Assembly: GCF_000743575.1 (NCBI RefSeq)
Contig: NZ_JQGC01000027.1
Span: 1 to 64,000 of the forward strand
From: Devosia riboflavina
GTDB lineage: Bacteria > Pseudomonadota > Alphaproteobacteria > Rhizobiales > Devosiaceae
Length of the DNA: 64,000 nucleotides
Reading direction: 5' to 3'
The notes beneath the pieces are model-generated. The model saw only the letters and a list, made by a program, of their open reading frames with translations. It was not told where the DNA came from and ran no database searches. The translations under genes were made by a program, and so were the position numbers. Within the stretch, counting starts at the first letter, position 1, and every line of letters starts with the position of its first letter. This document shows positions 14,970 through 24,450 of the stretch, piece by piece.

Positions 14970-16895
14970 CTATGCGTCTTCGGCCTTTTCGGTCGAGCGC
15001 AGCCGGCTGGACCGCGTGAGCGCGGCGAGCGGCAGGGATAGTTCGACCCGCAGACCATCCTTTTCCCAGAAACGTTCGATCTCGCCGCGAAGCTGACCGC
15101 TTACAGAGAGTTCGATGAGCTTGGAACCGAAGCCGGATAGCTGGCTCGGCTCGGCGATCTCGGGTCCGCCGTGTTCTTTCCAGGTCAGGTGGAAGCGTTC
15201 CCCATCGGTGCGGCCGGAAAGGCTGGTCCAGCCATCGGGCCGGCTCAAGGCGCCGTATTTGGCCGCGTTGGTAGCAAGCTCGTGGAAGAGCAGCGCCAGC
15301 GGGGTCGCTGCAGCGTCATCGATGATCGTATCTTCGCCCGAATAGCGGACGCGATTTTCGCCGTCTTCGCCTTCATAGGGGCGCATCAGGCGGGTGACGA
15401 GTGCCGAGAGCGTCCCCTGCCCTGCCTTGCTGGTGGAGAGGTAGTTTTGCGGGCGGACGAAGTCATGCGCCTCGCCGAGCGCGAAGATGCGCTGCCGCAA
15501 TTGCTCGGCGAAAGGCTTTACCTCGGGCTGGCCGCGGGCCGAGAGGGAGACGATGCCAGTGAGGACGGCGAAAATATTCTTGATGCGATGGCTCAGTTCC
15601 TGGGCCACCAGTTCACGCTCCTCGGCGGCGAGGCGCGAGTCGTGGATATCGGTGCAGGTGCCGATCCAGCGCAGGATGCGGCCATTGGCATCGCGGACGG
15701 GCAGAGCCCGCCCCAGGGTCCAGCGATATTCGCCGCTGTGGTGGCGCAGGCGGTATTCGATCTGGTAGGGCTCGCCGGTCTCAAGCGAATGACGCCAGAG
15801 ACCCCAGGCGCGCTCCTGATCGTCGGGGTGGAACATGCCGTTCCAACCCTCGCCGTCGGTCGAACCGAAGGGCACGCCGGTGAAATCGTACCAGCGCGCA
15901 TTGTAATAGTCGTGAAAACCGTCGGGCCGGGTGGCCCAGACCATTTGCGGCATGGTGTCGGCGAGAGTGCGGAATTCGAGCTCGCTCTTGGCGAGGGCTT
16001 CGGCGGCGTGGCGCTGGTCGGAGATGTCGATAGCGACGCCCGGAAAGCGATAGACCCGTCCCTCGGCATCCATGCGCGGGCGGCCTGAGACCATGAGCCA
16101 GCGGCGAACGCCATCTTCGCCCACGACGCGATATTCGCTGCGAAATTCGCTGCCATCGGCGATGGCCTGCTGCAATTCGGCATTCACCCGCGGCAGGTCT
16201 TCGTGCTCGATGGCGAGAAGATATTGTTCGAGCGGCGCGCCGAGGCCGGCCATCTGGGAATCGATATTGTAGAGGCGGGCAAACTGATCGTCGGCGGTGA
16301 CGATGTTGTTTATGACGTCCCAATCCCAGGTGCCGACGAGGGCAGAGCTGGAGAGAGCCAGCGTCAAGCGCTCCTCGCTGCGGGCCAGCGCGCTTTCGGT
16401 GAGAATGCGGTCGGTGGTTTCGTGGACGATGCACAGCGTGCCCATGGAAAGGCCATCGTCGCCCATGATGGGGCTGTAGTGCAGGTCCATCCAGCCCGAT
16501 TCGAGCTGGCCGTGCCGGTTGAGCACCAGTTCCTGATCGCGCAGCAGCCAGGATTCGCCGCTAAGGCCGCGCTCGATATTGAGGCTGTTGAATTCGGCAA
16601 TTTCGGGCCAGGCTTCTTCGGCGGGCATGCCGAAAATCGCCGGGTGGCGCTGCCCGGCAAAGCGGGCATAGGCGTCGTTATAGATGAGGATGCCTTCTTC
16701 CCCCACCATCATGACCATGGGCGTCGATGCCACGATGACGAGGCGGACGGCGCCCTTGAGGCTATCGGGCCAGTCCGGGATAGGTCCCAGGGGGTTCTGG
16801 GTCCAGTCATACTCATTCAACAACTTGACTGTCGGGTCTCGTTCAAGCGCGGCTCGAGTTTCGGGCGCAGCGTGGGGAAACAGAGATCTCGGCAT
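14970..16895 (-). CDS. PAS-containing HWE-family sensor histidine kinase
   Basis: 641 residues, no membrane helix, so a cytosolic sensor. Three PAS-like segments are visible (about 50-165, 175-295 and 300-425, the latter two with PAC ends GVAIDISDQR and GTCTDIHDSR). The kinase core starts at ELSHRIKN with H436, followed by LFHELATNAAKYGALS (N box) and LTWKEHGG, which gives the W-x-E that defines the HWE class. No Cys-containing LOV signature is seen in the PAS domains, so light sensing is unlikely. The probable partner is the convergent single-domain regulator at 14536-14961. Confidence 0.9.
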   Translation of the reverse strand: MPRSLFPHAAPETRAALERDPTVKLLNEYDWTQNPLGPIPDWPDSLKGAVRLVIVASTPMVMMVGEEGILIYNDAYARFAGQRHPAIFGMPAEEAWPEIAEFNSLNIERGLSGESWLLRDQELVLNRHGQLESGWMDLHYSPIMGDDGLSMGTLCIVHETTDRILTESALARSEERLTLALSSSALVGTWDWDVINNIVTADDQFARLYNIDSQMAGLGAPLEQYLLAIEHEDLPRVNAELQQAIADGSEFRSEYRVVGEDGVRRWLMVSGRPRMDAEGRVYRFPGVAIDISDQRHAAEALAKSELEFRTLADTMPQMVWATRPDGFHDYYNARWYDFTGVPFGSTDGEGWNGMFHPDDQERAWGLWRHSLETGEPYQIEYRLRHHSGEYRWTLGRALPVRDANGRILRWIGTCTDIHDSRLAAEERELVAQELSHRIKNIFAVLTGIVSLSARGQPEVKPFAEQLRQRIFALGEAHDFVRPQNYLSTSKAGQGTLSALVTRLMRPYEGEDGENRVRYSGEDTIIDDAAATPLALLFHELATNAAKYGALSRPDGWTSLSGRTDGERFHLTWKEHGGPEIAEPSQLSGFGSKLIELSVSGQLRGEIERFWEKDGLRVELSLPLAALTRSSRLRSTEKAEDA

Positions 16896-16941
16896 TACCT
16901 ACTCACCTTGGCGACGCACCATCCTGTGCTCGGATGCGGGC

Positions 16942-16979
16942 AAAGAAAAGGCCGCGCAGCCCATAATGAACGCGCGGCC
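16942..16979 (-). terminator. Terminator downstream of DAHP synthase
   Basis: Stem GGCCGCGC/GCGCGGCC (16979-16972 with 16957-16950), 14-base loop, then TTTTCTTT on the minus strand, 31 bp after the aroG-type stop. Confidence 0.8.
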
Positions 16980-17009
16980 CTTATTTGGGTTCACCTATGG
17001 AGCCGGGAA

Positions 17010-18386
17010 CTATTCCCCGGCAGCGCGGCGCTGAACGGGAGGCTTTTGCGAGTGCACTTCCTCGGCGACGAGGAAAGCCAATTCCAGCGCCTGGCTCGCA
17101 TTGAGGCGGGGGTCGCAATAGGTGTTGTAGCGATCGGCCAGGGTGGTTTCGGTGACGGCCGAAAGACCGCCGACGCATTCGGTGACGTCGTCGCCGGTCA
17201 TTTCGATGTGTACGCCGCCGGCATAGGTGCCCATTTCGCGGTGTACGTCGAAGAAGTTGCGCACTTCGGTGAGGACGCGGTCGAAGGGGCGGGTCTTGTA
17301 GCCCGTGGACGCCTTGATCGTATTGCCGTGCATCGGGTCACAGCACCAGACCACGGTGCGGCCGGCCTTCTGGACGGTCTCGATGAGACGCGGCAGGTGC
17401 TCGTGCACCTTTTCGGCGCCGAAGCGCGAAATCAGCGTGATGCGGCCGGCTTCGTCGGTCGGGTTAAGCCGATCGAGGAGGCGCAGGAGATCGTCACTGG
17501 CAAGGCTCGGGCCGCACTTGATGCCGACGGGATTGTGGATGCCGGCAAAGTATTCGACGTGTGCCGCGTCCGGCTGGCGGGTGCGATCGCCGATCCAGAG
17601 CATGTGGCCGGAGGTGGCGTACCAGTTGTTGGTGATGGAGTCGCGGCGGGTCAGGGCTTCTTCATAGCCGAGCAGCAGGGCTTCATGGCTGGTGTAGAAG
17701 CTCGTCTGCTTGAGGGCCGGGGTGTTTTCTGGATTGAGGCCGAGGGCTGCCATGAAGGTGATGGCGTCGTCGATCTTCTTGGCGACTTCCTCGAAGCGGA
17801 CGTTCCAGTTGGACCCCTTCATGAAGCCCATGGTCCATTCATGGATGCGCGTCAGTTCGGCATAGCCGCCCATGGAGAAGGCGCGCAGCAGGTTGAGCGT
17901 TGCGGCCGACTGGCGATAGGCCTGCAGCATGCGGTCGGGATCGGGCACGCGGGCGGCTTCGTTGAACTCGATGGCATTGATGATGTCGCCGCGATAGCTC
18001 GGCAGTTCGACACCGTCGATGATTTCCGTATCGGCCGAACGGGGCTTGGCGAACTGGCCGGCGACGCGGCCGACTTTTACCACGGGCTTGGAAGCGCCGT
18101 GGGTCAGCACCACCGCCATCTGCAGGAAGACGCGGAAGAAGTCGCGGATATGGTCCGCGCCATGCTCGGCAAAGCTTTCGGCACAATCGCCGCCCTGGAG
18201 CAGGAAGGCCTCGCCGCGGGCTACGGCGGCGAGACGGCTCTTGAGTTCACGGGCTTCGCCGGCAAAGACCAGCGGGGGAAAGGTCGAGAGCTGGCGTTCG
18301 GCTTCGGCGAGGGCCGCCGGATCGGGATAGGCAGGAACCTGCTTGATCGGCTTTTCGCGCCAGCTATTGGGGGTCCACGTGGTCAT
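17010..18386 (-). CDS. Class II 3-deoxy-7-phosphoheptulonate synthase
   Basis: 458 residues of the plant-like class II DAHP synthase, first step of the shikimate pathway (phosphoenolpyruvate plus erythrose 4-phosphate). Family landmarks are [15 protein letters not shown] with the metal Cys, [42 protein letters not shown] and [15 protein letters not shown]. Start: three clustered candidates (GTG 18401, ATG 18392, ATG 18386); [13 protein letters not shown] is the usual N-terminus, so 18386 was used. The neighbouring upstream gene is glutathione reductase, 81 bp away on the same strand. A strong terminator follows. Confidence 0.93.
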   Translation of the reverse strand: MTTWTPNSWREKPIKQVPAYPDPAALAEAERQLSTFPPLVFAGEARELKSRLAAVARGEAFLLQGGDCAESFAEHGADHIRDFFRVFLQMAVVLTHGASKPVVKVGRVAGQFAKPRSADTEIIDGVELPSYRGDIINAIEFNEAARVPDPDRMLQAYRQSAATLNLLRAFSMGGYAELTRIHEWTMGFMKGSNWNVRFEEVAKKIDDAITFMAALGLNPENTPALKQTSFYTSHEALLLGYEEALTRRDSITNNWYATSGHMLWIGDRTRQPDAAHVEYFAGIHNPVGIKCGPSLASDDLLRLLDRLNPTDEAGRITLISRFGAEKVHEHLPRLIETVQKAGRTVVWCCDPMHGNTIKASTGYKTRPFDRVLTEVRNFFDVHREMGTYAGGVHIEMTGDDVTECVGGLSAVTETTLADRYNTYCDPRLNASQALELAFLVAEEVHSQKPPVQRRAAGE

Positions 18387-18467
18387 GGTCATCTCGCTCA
18401 CCCGGGGGCATCCTTGGGTGCGGGCGGTCTACCAAGCCACGCGGGCCCTGCCAAGGCCTAAGCAGGC

Positions 18468-19844
18468 CTAAGACGTCTTCTTGCCGTCGCGATAGGTGTA
18501 GCTCGGGGCCTTGAAGGTCACGAGTTCTTCGGCGGCGGACGGGTGGAGCGCGATGGTGCGGTCGAAATCGGCCTTGGTGGCGCCCATGCCGACGGCAATG
18601 CCGACGAGCTGGATCATCTCGGCAGCGCTGGGGCCGAGGATATGGACGCCGAGGACCTTGCCCTCGTCCTTCTCGGTGATGAGTTTGAGGACCATGCGCT
18701 CGGTCTTGGTGGACAGCGTGTTCTGCATGGGACGGAAACGGGCGACATAGACGTCGATGTCGCCATGGGTTGCGGCTTCTTCTTCGTTGAGGCCGACGAC
18801 GCCGATTTCCGGTTCGCTGAAGACAGCGGTCGGGATGATCGAGTGGTCAACCGCCAGGGGCTTGTTGTTGTAGACCGTCTCGGCAAAGTACCAGCCTTCG
18901 CGGATGGCGACCGGGGTGAGCTGGGCGCGGCCGGTGACGTCGCCGACGGCATAGACCGAGGGCGCAGAGCTTTGCGAATAGGCGTCCACGGCAACGCTGC
19001 CGTCTTCGTTGAGTTTTACGCCAGCGGTTTCAAGGCCAAGGCCCCGGGTATTGGCGCGGCGGCCGGTGGCGAACATGACCGCGTCAAAGGGGGCGGTGAC
19101 GCCATCGCTGAACGTGGCGTGGACGGCGTCGCCCATCTTGGCAAGGGAAGCGACGGTGGTCTGGTAGATCAGGCGCACGCCACGCGTCGTCAGGCCCGCT
19201 TCGAGGCCGATGCGCATGTCTTCGTCAAACCCACGCAGTACCCGCTCGCCGCGATAGATCAGCGTCGTATCGACGCCGAGGCCAGCGAAGATGGTGGCAA
19301 ACTCCACAGCGATATAGCCACCGCCCTCGATAAGGATGGTCTTGGGCAGGGTCGGCAGGTCAAAAGCCTCGTTGGAGGTGATGCCGAATTCGGCGCCGGG
19401 AATATCGGGAATATGGGGGTGCGAGCCGGTCGCGATCAGCAGGCGCTCGGCTGTGAGTTCGCGGCCGGAACCCAGGAGCTTGATGCTATTGGGGCCGGTG
19501 ACGACAGCGCGCTCCTTTATGATCTCTACGCCGGGCTTTTCGAGATTGGCGGTATAGGCCGCTTCGAGCCGGGTGATTTCCTTTTCCTTGGCCGCGACCA
19601 GGGTCGGCCAATCGAATGATGCATCGACCTGCCAGCCGAAGCTGGGAGCAAGATCGAACTGATCGGCAAAGCGCGAGGCATAGACATAGAGCTTTTTGGG
19701 GACGCAGCCGCGAATGACGCAGGTGCCGCCGACACGGAACTCCTCGATGATGGCCACCTTGGCGCCATAGGTCGCGGACATGCGCGCTGCACGCACGCCG
19801 CCCGAGCCGGCACCGATCACCAAGAGATCGTAGTCGTAAGCCAT
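18468..19844 (-). CDS. gor: Glutathione-disulfide reductase
   Basis: 458-residue FAD-dependent disulfide reductase. FAD motif GAGSGG (11-16), redox-active C42 and C47 in GGTCVIRGCVPKK, NADPH-binding GGGYIAVEFA, second FAD motif YAVGDVTG, and the C-terminal catalytic HPSAAEEL. The CVIRGC spacing and the basic NADPH site (IYRGERVLRGFD) fit glutathione reductase rather than lipoamide dehydrogenase. GGGGA five bases before ATG 19844 sets the start. Cytosolic; keeps glutathione reduced, which gives thematic contact with the GFA proteins at 3-4.6 kb, though that link is inference. Confidence 0.93.
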   Translation of the reverse strand: MAYDYDLLVIGAGSGGVRAARMSATYGAKVAIIEEFRVGGTCVIRGCVPKKLYVYASRFADQFDLAPSFGWQVDASFDWPTLVAAKEKEITRLEAAYTANLEKPGVEIIKERAVVTGPNSIKLLGSGRELTAERLLIATGSHPHIPDIPGAEFGITSNEAFDLPTLPKTILIEGGGYIAVEFATIFAGLGVDTTLIYRGERVLRGFDEDMRIGLEAGLTTRGVRLIYQTTVASLAKMGDAVHATFSDGVTAPFDAVMFATGRRANTRGLGLETAGVKLNEDGSVAVDAYSQSSAPSVYAVGDVTGRAQLTPVAIREGWYFAETVYNNKPLAVDHSIIPTAVFSEPEIGVVGLNEEEAATHGDIDVYVARFRPMQNTLSTKTERMVLKLITEKDEGKVLGVHILGPSAAEMIQLVGIAVGMGATKADFDRTIALHPSAAEELVTFKAPSYTYRDGKKTS

Positions 19845-19999
19845 GTAAGTCCCCAAATCATTCATCGTCGTTTGACGATATATAGAGTTCGCGTGCCGTT
19901 TTCCCAAGCCCTGCTTCCGTCGTCATTGCCGGACAAGCCCGGTGGTAACGACGGATGGTAGACTCCGGCGCCCCGAGGCGGCGGCAAGCCATCGTTGAC

Positions 20000-20028
20000 A
20001 AAAAAAGACCCCGCACAGTGGCGGGGTC
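20000..20028 (-). terminator. Terminator of the rpiA-DUF2059 unit
   Basis: Perfect stem GACCCCGC/GCGGGGTC, six-base loop and seven T residues on the minus strand, 23 bp past the DUF2059 stop. Confidence 0.9.
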
Positions 20029-20050
20029 AATGGTCGGCAGAGGCGATCGA

Positions 20051-20566
20051 TCAGATTTCGACGTTCTGGGCGCGCAACTCGGCGCGGACCTTGGCGAAAA
20101 ACTCGCGCTGCAGGTTATTGGTGAAGACCTGCATAACGCGCTGGAGATCAGTGTTCACCTCGGCATTGGCCTGGGCAAGCTTCTGGCCGGTGGGGGACTC
20201 ATAGAAGGTCACGATGTCCTGCAGCTCTTCCATGGTGAAACGCAGGGCGTAGACGCGAGCAAACTGGTCGAGGAGTTCACCCTTGCGACCGCGATATTCC
20301 TCGATGACCTTGGTAATCGCTGCGTTGGTCTGCTCGACGATCTCGGGGTTCTGGGTGACGATCTGTTGCATAGTCTGCACACCGGTCTCTACGATCGTCA
20401 CTTCGTAGATCGCGCTGCGGTCGGTCAGGTCGACATATTTGCGGGCTAGAGCAAGCTGCTCGGGAGCAACTTCCTGCGCAAAGGCGGGGGCTGCGAGGCC
20501 AATCATGCTGGCAGTCACCACGGTCGCGAAGATCGCCTTGGCGCCGCGCATAAAATCCCTGTTCAT
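20051..20566 (-). CDS. DUF2059 periplasmic protein
   Basis: 171 residues with a signal peptide (about 1-31, ending AFAQ) and an all-helical mature part. The central EELQDIVTFYESPTGQKLAQ is the hallmark of DUF2059, a periplasmic family of unknown function. Start 20566 is favoured by GGGGA five bases upstream; an ATG four codons earlier is possible. It follows rpiA with a 32-bp gap on the same strand and is closed by a strong terminator, so it is probably the second gene of a two-gene unit. Confidence 0.85.
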   Translation of the reverse strand: MNRDFMRGAKAIFATVVTASMIGLAAPAFAQEVAPEQLALARKYVDLTDRSAIYEVTIVETGVQTMQQIVTQNPEIVEQTNAAITKVIEEYRGRKGELLDQFARVYALRFTMEELQDIVTFYESPTGQKLAQANAEVNTDLQRVMQVFTNNLQREFFAKVRAELRAQNVEI

Positions 20567-20598
20567 CCGGTTCCCCATCTGTCTGTTGCGGGCTGACG

Positions 20599-21297
20599 TC
20601 ATTTGCCCTTGAGAAGTGTTTTTACGCCATCGGGCGCTGCCACATAAGCCTTGCTGCACATATTGAGAAAAAGTCCGTGCTGGACCACTCCCGGAATGTC
20701 GAGCAGATCGCGTGAAAGCGCTTCTGGCTGCGAAATGCGGCCAAAAAAAGCATCGAGGATCAGGTGTCCGCCATCGGTAAGGAAGACTTCGCCCTTGTCT
20801 TCACCGCGCAGCTTCAGCCCGCCTTCGGCCCCATGCGCCTTGATGACGGCATCGACGGCGTGGCGGGTGGCGCCGAGGCCGAAACGATTGACTTCGATGG
20901 GCAGCGGAAAGCGGCCGAGAGCCTCAACCACCTTGGTGCTGTCGGCAATCACGATCATGGCATCGGAAGCCGCCGCAACGATCTTTTCGCGCAGGAGCGC
21001 GCCGCCGCCACCCTTGATCAGGTTGAGATCGGCGTCGAGTTCGTCGGCGCCATCGACGGTGAGATCGAGACGGCCGAGGCGATCCAGGTCGGAAAGGGGT
21101 ATGCCGAGGCTTTCGGCCTGGCGGGCCGTGACTTCGGACGTCGGCACGCAGATCACCTCGAGGCCCTGAGCGACCTTGCTACCGAGGAGGTCGACAAAGT
21201 GACGGGCGGTCGAGCCCGTTCCAAGTCCCAGGCGCATGCCGGGGCGAACATCTTCGATGGCTCGCGCCGCCGCTTCGCGCTTGAGATCTTCAGACAT
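20599..21297 (-). CDS. rpiA: Ribose-5-phosphate isomerase A
   Basis: 232 residues, the normal RpiA size. [13 protein letters not shown] (phosphate-binding loop), TVDGADELD and [11 protein letters not shown] (catalytic Glu) are all present. It interconverts ribose 5-phosphate and ribulose 5-phosphate in the pentose phosphate pathway. ATG 21297 has GAGG five bases upstream. It is divergent from the L,D-transpeptidase gene over a 250-bp spacer in which I see no further gene. Confidence 0.95.
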   Translation of the reverse strand: MSEDLKREAAARAIEDVRPGMRLGLGTGSTARHFVDLLGSKVAQGLEVICVPTSEVTARQAESLGIPLSDLDRLGRLDLTVDGADELDADLNLIKGGGGALLREKIVAAASDAMIVIADSTKVVEALGRFPLPIEVNRFGLGATRHAVDAVIKAHGAEGGLKLRGEDKGEVFLTDGGHLILDAFFGRISQPEALSRDLLDIPGVVQHGLFLNMCSKAYVAAPDGVKTLLKGK

Positions 21298-21547
21298 GGG
21301 CACCTCGTTCATCTACGAGCGTGATGCCGGGTCTCGGACCATGCTGTCAAGCCTGGCAAACCCGGCCGTTCACGCATTGGTGAATGGCTACTGTAGCGGC
21401 TCCGCAACACAATAAGGCATGGGTGCCACGGATGTGGCGAAAAGGTGACTGTTAACCCTTCTCGACTAAATTGCGGAAATGTAAATAGCGGCATTACTTG
21501 CGGTGATCGAATCATTGAGCCGCGTTCATTCAGAGGCCTGGAAGAGC

Positions 21548-22141
21548 ATGAAGTTTATGAAAGCGGCTATGGCCGTGGTGCTGTCGATCCTGTTGGCGGT
21601 AGGCATGGCCGTGCCAAGCCAGGCCGCCCGCGTCTACAATCCCGATACCAATACCTGGGAAGAACCCTCCGTTGTAGCTACGCGCAGCCGCGGCGGCAGC
21701 CCGGTGAAGAAGCAGATCGTCGACTACGATAGCAATTATGCAGTCGGCACGATCGTTGTCGAAACCGGCGAGCGTCGCCTCTATCTGGTGCTTGAAGGTG
21801 GCAAGGCCATGCGTTACGGCATTGGCGTCGGCCGTGATGGCTTCACCTGGTCCGGCACCCACCGCATCACCCGCAAGGCCGAGTGGCCCGGCTGGACCCC
21901 TCCCCCGGCAATGCGCAAGCGCGTTCCCGACCTCCCGGCCTTCATGCCCGGCGGCCCGGACAATCCGCTCGGCGCCCGCGCCCTCTATATCGGTTCGACC
22001 CTTTATCGCGTGCACGGCACTTCGGAGCCGTGGTCCATCGGCCAGGCCGTCTCTTCGGGCTGCATCCGTCTGACCAATGACGACGTGACCGATCTTTACG
22101 AGCGCGTGAAGGTTGGCGCCCGCATCGTCGTCAATCACTAA
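21548..22141 (+). CDS. L,D-transpeptidase (YkuD)
   Basis: 197 residues with signal peptide (about 1-27, ending SQAA) and a YkuD domain with catalytic H156 and C172 in [20 protein letters not shown] (the invariant H...SxGCIR). Acts in the periplasm, making 3-3 peptidoglycan crosslinks or anchoring lipoproteins. It has no LysM or other cell-wall-binding domain. ATG 21548 with GGAAG upstream was preferred to an earlier in-frame ATG at 21503 that lacks a signal sequence directly after it. It is followed by its own terminator. Confidence 0.92.
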   Translation: MKFMKAAMAVVLSILLAVGMAVPSQAARVYNPDTNTWEEPSVVATRSRGGSPVKKQIVDYDSNYAVGTIVVETGERRLYLVLEGGKAMRYGIGVGRDGFTWSGTHRITRKAEWPGWTPPPAMRKRVPDLPAFMPGGPDNPLGARALYIGSTLYRVHGTSEPWSIGQAVSSGCIRLTNDDVTDLYERVKVGARIVVNH

Positions 22142-22162
22142 GACCGACGAGAACAGAATTTG

Positions 22163-22193
22163 AAGAGGTCGCTTCGGCGGCCTCTTTTGTTTT
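22163..22193 (+). terminator. Terminator of the L,D-transpeptidase gene
   Basis: Stem AAGAGGTCGC/GCGGCCTCTT capped by a TTCG tetraloop and followed by a T-rich tail, 21 bp after the stop. Confidence 0.88.
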
Positions 22194-22263
22194 GGCGACC
22201 TCAGTGCCTCAACATGCCGAGATCGCAATTCCAATTGGCGGCGTCTGCACTTACAATAGCGAC

Positions 22264-23280
22264 ATGAACGCGCCTTTCCTTCCGAACCGTCCGCTGATCG
22301 ACCGCTATGGTCGGACCATCAGCTATTTGCGCATTTCGGTGACGGATCGCTGCGACTTCCGCTGCGTCTACTGCATGGCGGAGGACATGGTCTTCCTGCC
22401 AAAGAAGGACGTGCTGAGTTTCGAGGAAGTCGAGACGATCGCTTCGGCCTTTATTAGGCGCGGGACGACCAAGATCAGGCTGACCGGCGGCGAACCGCTG
22501 GTGCGGCGCGATATCATGGAGTTGGTACGGAGCCTTGGAGGCCGCATCGGGGCTGGGCTCGAAGAGCTGACGATTACCACAAATGGCAGCCAGTTGGCCA
22601 AACATGCCGAGGGCCTGTTCGCGGCAGGCGTGCGGCGGATCAATGTTTCGCTCGATACGCTCGATGAGGGGCGGTTCCGCGACATCACACGCCGCGGGCG
22701 CCTGCCCGATGTTCTGGCCGGGATCGAGGCGGCGCAGGCGGCGGGGCTTGCGATCAAGATCAACATGGTGGCGATGCGCGGCGTCAATGATGACGAGATC
22801 GAGCCGATGATGGCCTGGTCCCATGGTCGGGGCATGGGGCTGACGCTGATCGAAGGCATGCCGCTGGGCGAAGTCGGGATCGATCGCGTCGACAGCTACC
22901 TGCCGCTGCGGGAGCTGCATGATCGGCTGGCGCGGCGCTATACGCTGACGCGGCTCGACAAGCGCACAGGCGGCCCGGCGCGCTATGTGCATGTGGCCGA
23001 AACCGGCGGCATGCTGGGCTTCATCACGCCGATGAGCCACAATTTTTGCGAGAGCTGCAATCGGGTGCGGCTGACGGCGACAGGGCAACTTTTCCTGTGC
23101 CTGGGGCAAGAAGACCAGGTGAACCTGCGCGATGCGCTGCGTGACGGCGGGCTGGCGGCGCTCGACGCGGCGCTCGATCAAGCCATGCTGATCAAGCCGA
23201 AGGGCCATGATTTCGTGCTGGATCGCGGCAGTTCGGGCGCGCCGGCCGTGGCGCGCCATATGAGCGTGACGGGCGGCTAG
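22264..23280 (+). CDS. moaA: GTP 3',8-cyclase
   Basis: 338-residue radical SAM enzyme that starts molybdenum cofactor synthesis. The N-terminal cluster cysteines are C30, C34 and C37 (CDFRCVYC), the SAM-binding GGEP is at 75-78, and the second 4Fe-4S cluster uses C262, C265 and C279. The C-terminal GG tail is present. Start 22264 was picked because upstream codons lack a ribosome site and overlap the preceding terminator. No other moa gene is adjacent. The TAG stop shares the tetranucleotide CTAG with the stop of the convergent VOC gene. Confidence 0.95.
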   Translation: MNAPFLPNRPLIDRYGRTISYLRISVTDRCDFRCVYCMAEDMVFLPKKDVLSFEEVETIASAFIRRGTTKIRLTGGEPLVRRDIMELVRSLGGRIGAGLEELTITTNGSQLAKHAEGLFAAGVRRINVSLDTLDEGRFRDITRRGRLPDVLAGIEAAQAAGLAIKINMVAMRGVNDDEIEPMMAWSHGRGMGLTLIEGMPLGEVGIDRVDSYLPLRELHDRLARRYTLTRLDKRTGGPARYVHVAETGGMLGFITPMSHNFCESCNRVRLTATGQLFLCLGQEDQVNLRDALRDGGLAALDAALDQAMLIKPKGHDFVLDRGSSGAPAVARHMSVTGG

Positions 23281-23681
23281 CGCCCTTCGCCGCGCTCTAC
23301 GAGTTCCACCAGAATGCCATCGGGATCGCGGACGAAGGCGAGTTGCTTGAGAAGCGTGGAATTGCGCGCCGGCCGTGGCCCTTCCACCGTCGGAAAGCCG
23401 GCTGCACCCAGCCGCGCGACGATCTCGTCCATGTCAGAGAAAGCGAAGGTGAGGTGCCGCAAGCCTGCTTCATGCAGCGGCACATCACGAAAGCGGTCGA
23501 CCAACGCCGCTGATGGCGCAAACACTTCGAGCATGCCCGAGCCGGTATCGAGGAAGGCCAGTTCGCCGCGATCGGCGCTCTTGCGCAGCACGAGGCGCAA
23601 CCCCAGGAGATCGCAGTAAAAAGCGATCGCCCGGTCCATGTCCGAGACGGTCATGCCGACATGTTCGAACCCAAGCAGCAT
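23277..23681 (-). CDS. VOC-family protein (lactoylglutathione lyase-like)
   Basis: 134-residue VOC-fold protein: [24 protein letters not shown] at the N-terminus, [17 protein letters not shown] in the middle and [14 protein letters not shown] at the end, giving H6, H75 and E129 as likely metal ligands. Substrate unknown. It starts four bases after the stop of the upstream Lrp/AsnC gene, so the two form a small operon in which the regulator may respond to the substrate or product. Its stop codon overlaps that of moaA through CTAG. Confidence 0.85.
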   Translation of the reverse strand: MLLGFEHVGMTVSDMDRAIAFYCDLLGLRLVLRKSADRGELAFLDTGSGMLEVFAPSAALVDRFRDVPLHEAGLRHLTFAFSDMDEIVARLGAAGFPTVEGPRPARNSTLLKQLAFVRDPDGILVELVERGEGR

Positions 23682-23685
23682 GGCT

Positions 23686-24171
23686 TTACTTGTCGTCGTC
23701 CACGACGATGGCAAAATCGAGCGGCAGGGCCGTGGTATATTTGATCTGGCCCATGGCGAAGGCCGAGCTGACATCGGTCAGGTTGATCTTGCTGATCAGC
23801 CGCTTGTAGAAGGCGTCATAGGCCTGGATATCGGGCACGACGACGCGCATCAGATAATCGACATCGCCGCTCATGCGATAGAACTCCACGACCTCGGGGA
23901 ATTCGTCGATGACGCCGGAGAATTTGCGCATCCAGGCTTCGTTGTGCTCGTTGGTCTTGACCGAGACAAAAACCGTCACGCCGACATTGACCTTGTTGGG
24001 GTCGAGCACGGCCACGCGCCGCTGGATGACGCCGTCTTCTTCCATCTTCTGGATACGCCGCCAGCATGGCGTCGTGGAGAGGCCAACCTTGCGGCCGATC
24101 TCGGCGACCGGCATGGTTGCATCTTTTTGTAGGAGCGTCAGTATCTTGCGGTCGATCTTGTCCAGTGCCAT
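23686..24171 (-). CDS. Lrp/AsnC-family transcriptional regulator
   Basis: 161 residues: an N-terminal winged helix-turn-helix (about 4-50, IDRKILTLLQKDATMPVAEIGRKVGLSTTPCWRRIQ) and a C-terminal RAM ligand-binding domain (about 65-145, with FYRMSGDVDYLMRVVV). The closest functional type, for example regulator of amino acid catabolism, cannot be told from the sequence. A perfect 10-bp-arm palindrome at 24253-24277 upstream of its promoter is a likely autoregulatory site. Co-directional with the following VOC gene. Confidence 0.92.
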   Translation of the reverse strand: MALDKIDRKILTLLQKDATMPVAEIGRKVGLSTTPCWRRIQKMEEDGVIQRRVAVLDPNKVNVGVTVFVSVKTNEHNEAWMRKFSGVIDEFPEVVEFYRMSGDVDYLMRVVVPDIQAYDAFYKRLISKINLTDVSSAFAMGQIKYTTALPLDFAIVVDDDK

Positions 24172-24252
24172 CAGGCCCTCTCTTTGAAATCAGATTTTTC
24201 TTATTGACGATTTTTGGGGCACGTACGCAGCGGAAACTGCCATATCAGCATT

Positions 24253-24277
24253 CGTGACGCAATAAAATTGCGTCACG
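24253..24277. promoter_or_regulatory. Perfect palindrome, probable operator of the Lrp-type regulator
   Basis: CGTGACGCAA and TTGCGTCACG separated by TAAAA, 82 bp upstream of the Lrp gene start and in the shared intergenic region with the divergent kinase gene. Symmetry and position fit a dimeric regulator; no U-tract makes it a terminator on either strand. Confidence 0.6.
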
Positions 24278-24305
24278 CACTCGTATTATCACTGGTAAGG
24301 GAGGA

Positions 24306-24377
24306 TTAACCAGGCACTGGCCCGTTTCGCATCGATCAAGCCGCGATCAAAGCTCGAATTTCACGGGGTGTTAACCA
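24306..24377 (+). promoter_or_regulatory. Two TTAACCA boxes upstream of a PdhS-type kinase
   Basis: TTAACCA occurs at 24306-24312 and 24371-24377, 139 and 74 bp before the kinase start. TTAACCA(T) is the CtrA half-site seen in front of cell-cycle genes in Hyphomicrobiales. Binding has not been shown. Confidence 0.35.
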
Positions 24378-24450
24378 CGCCTCGCCTAACTTCAGCACCG
24401 AGCGTTGCGATGGCCGTTGCCATTGCGTGAGTTAGTAATGAGTACCGTTC

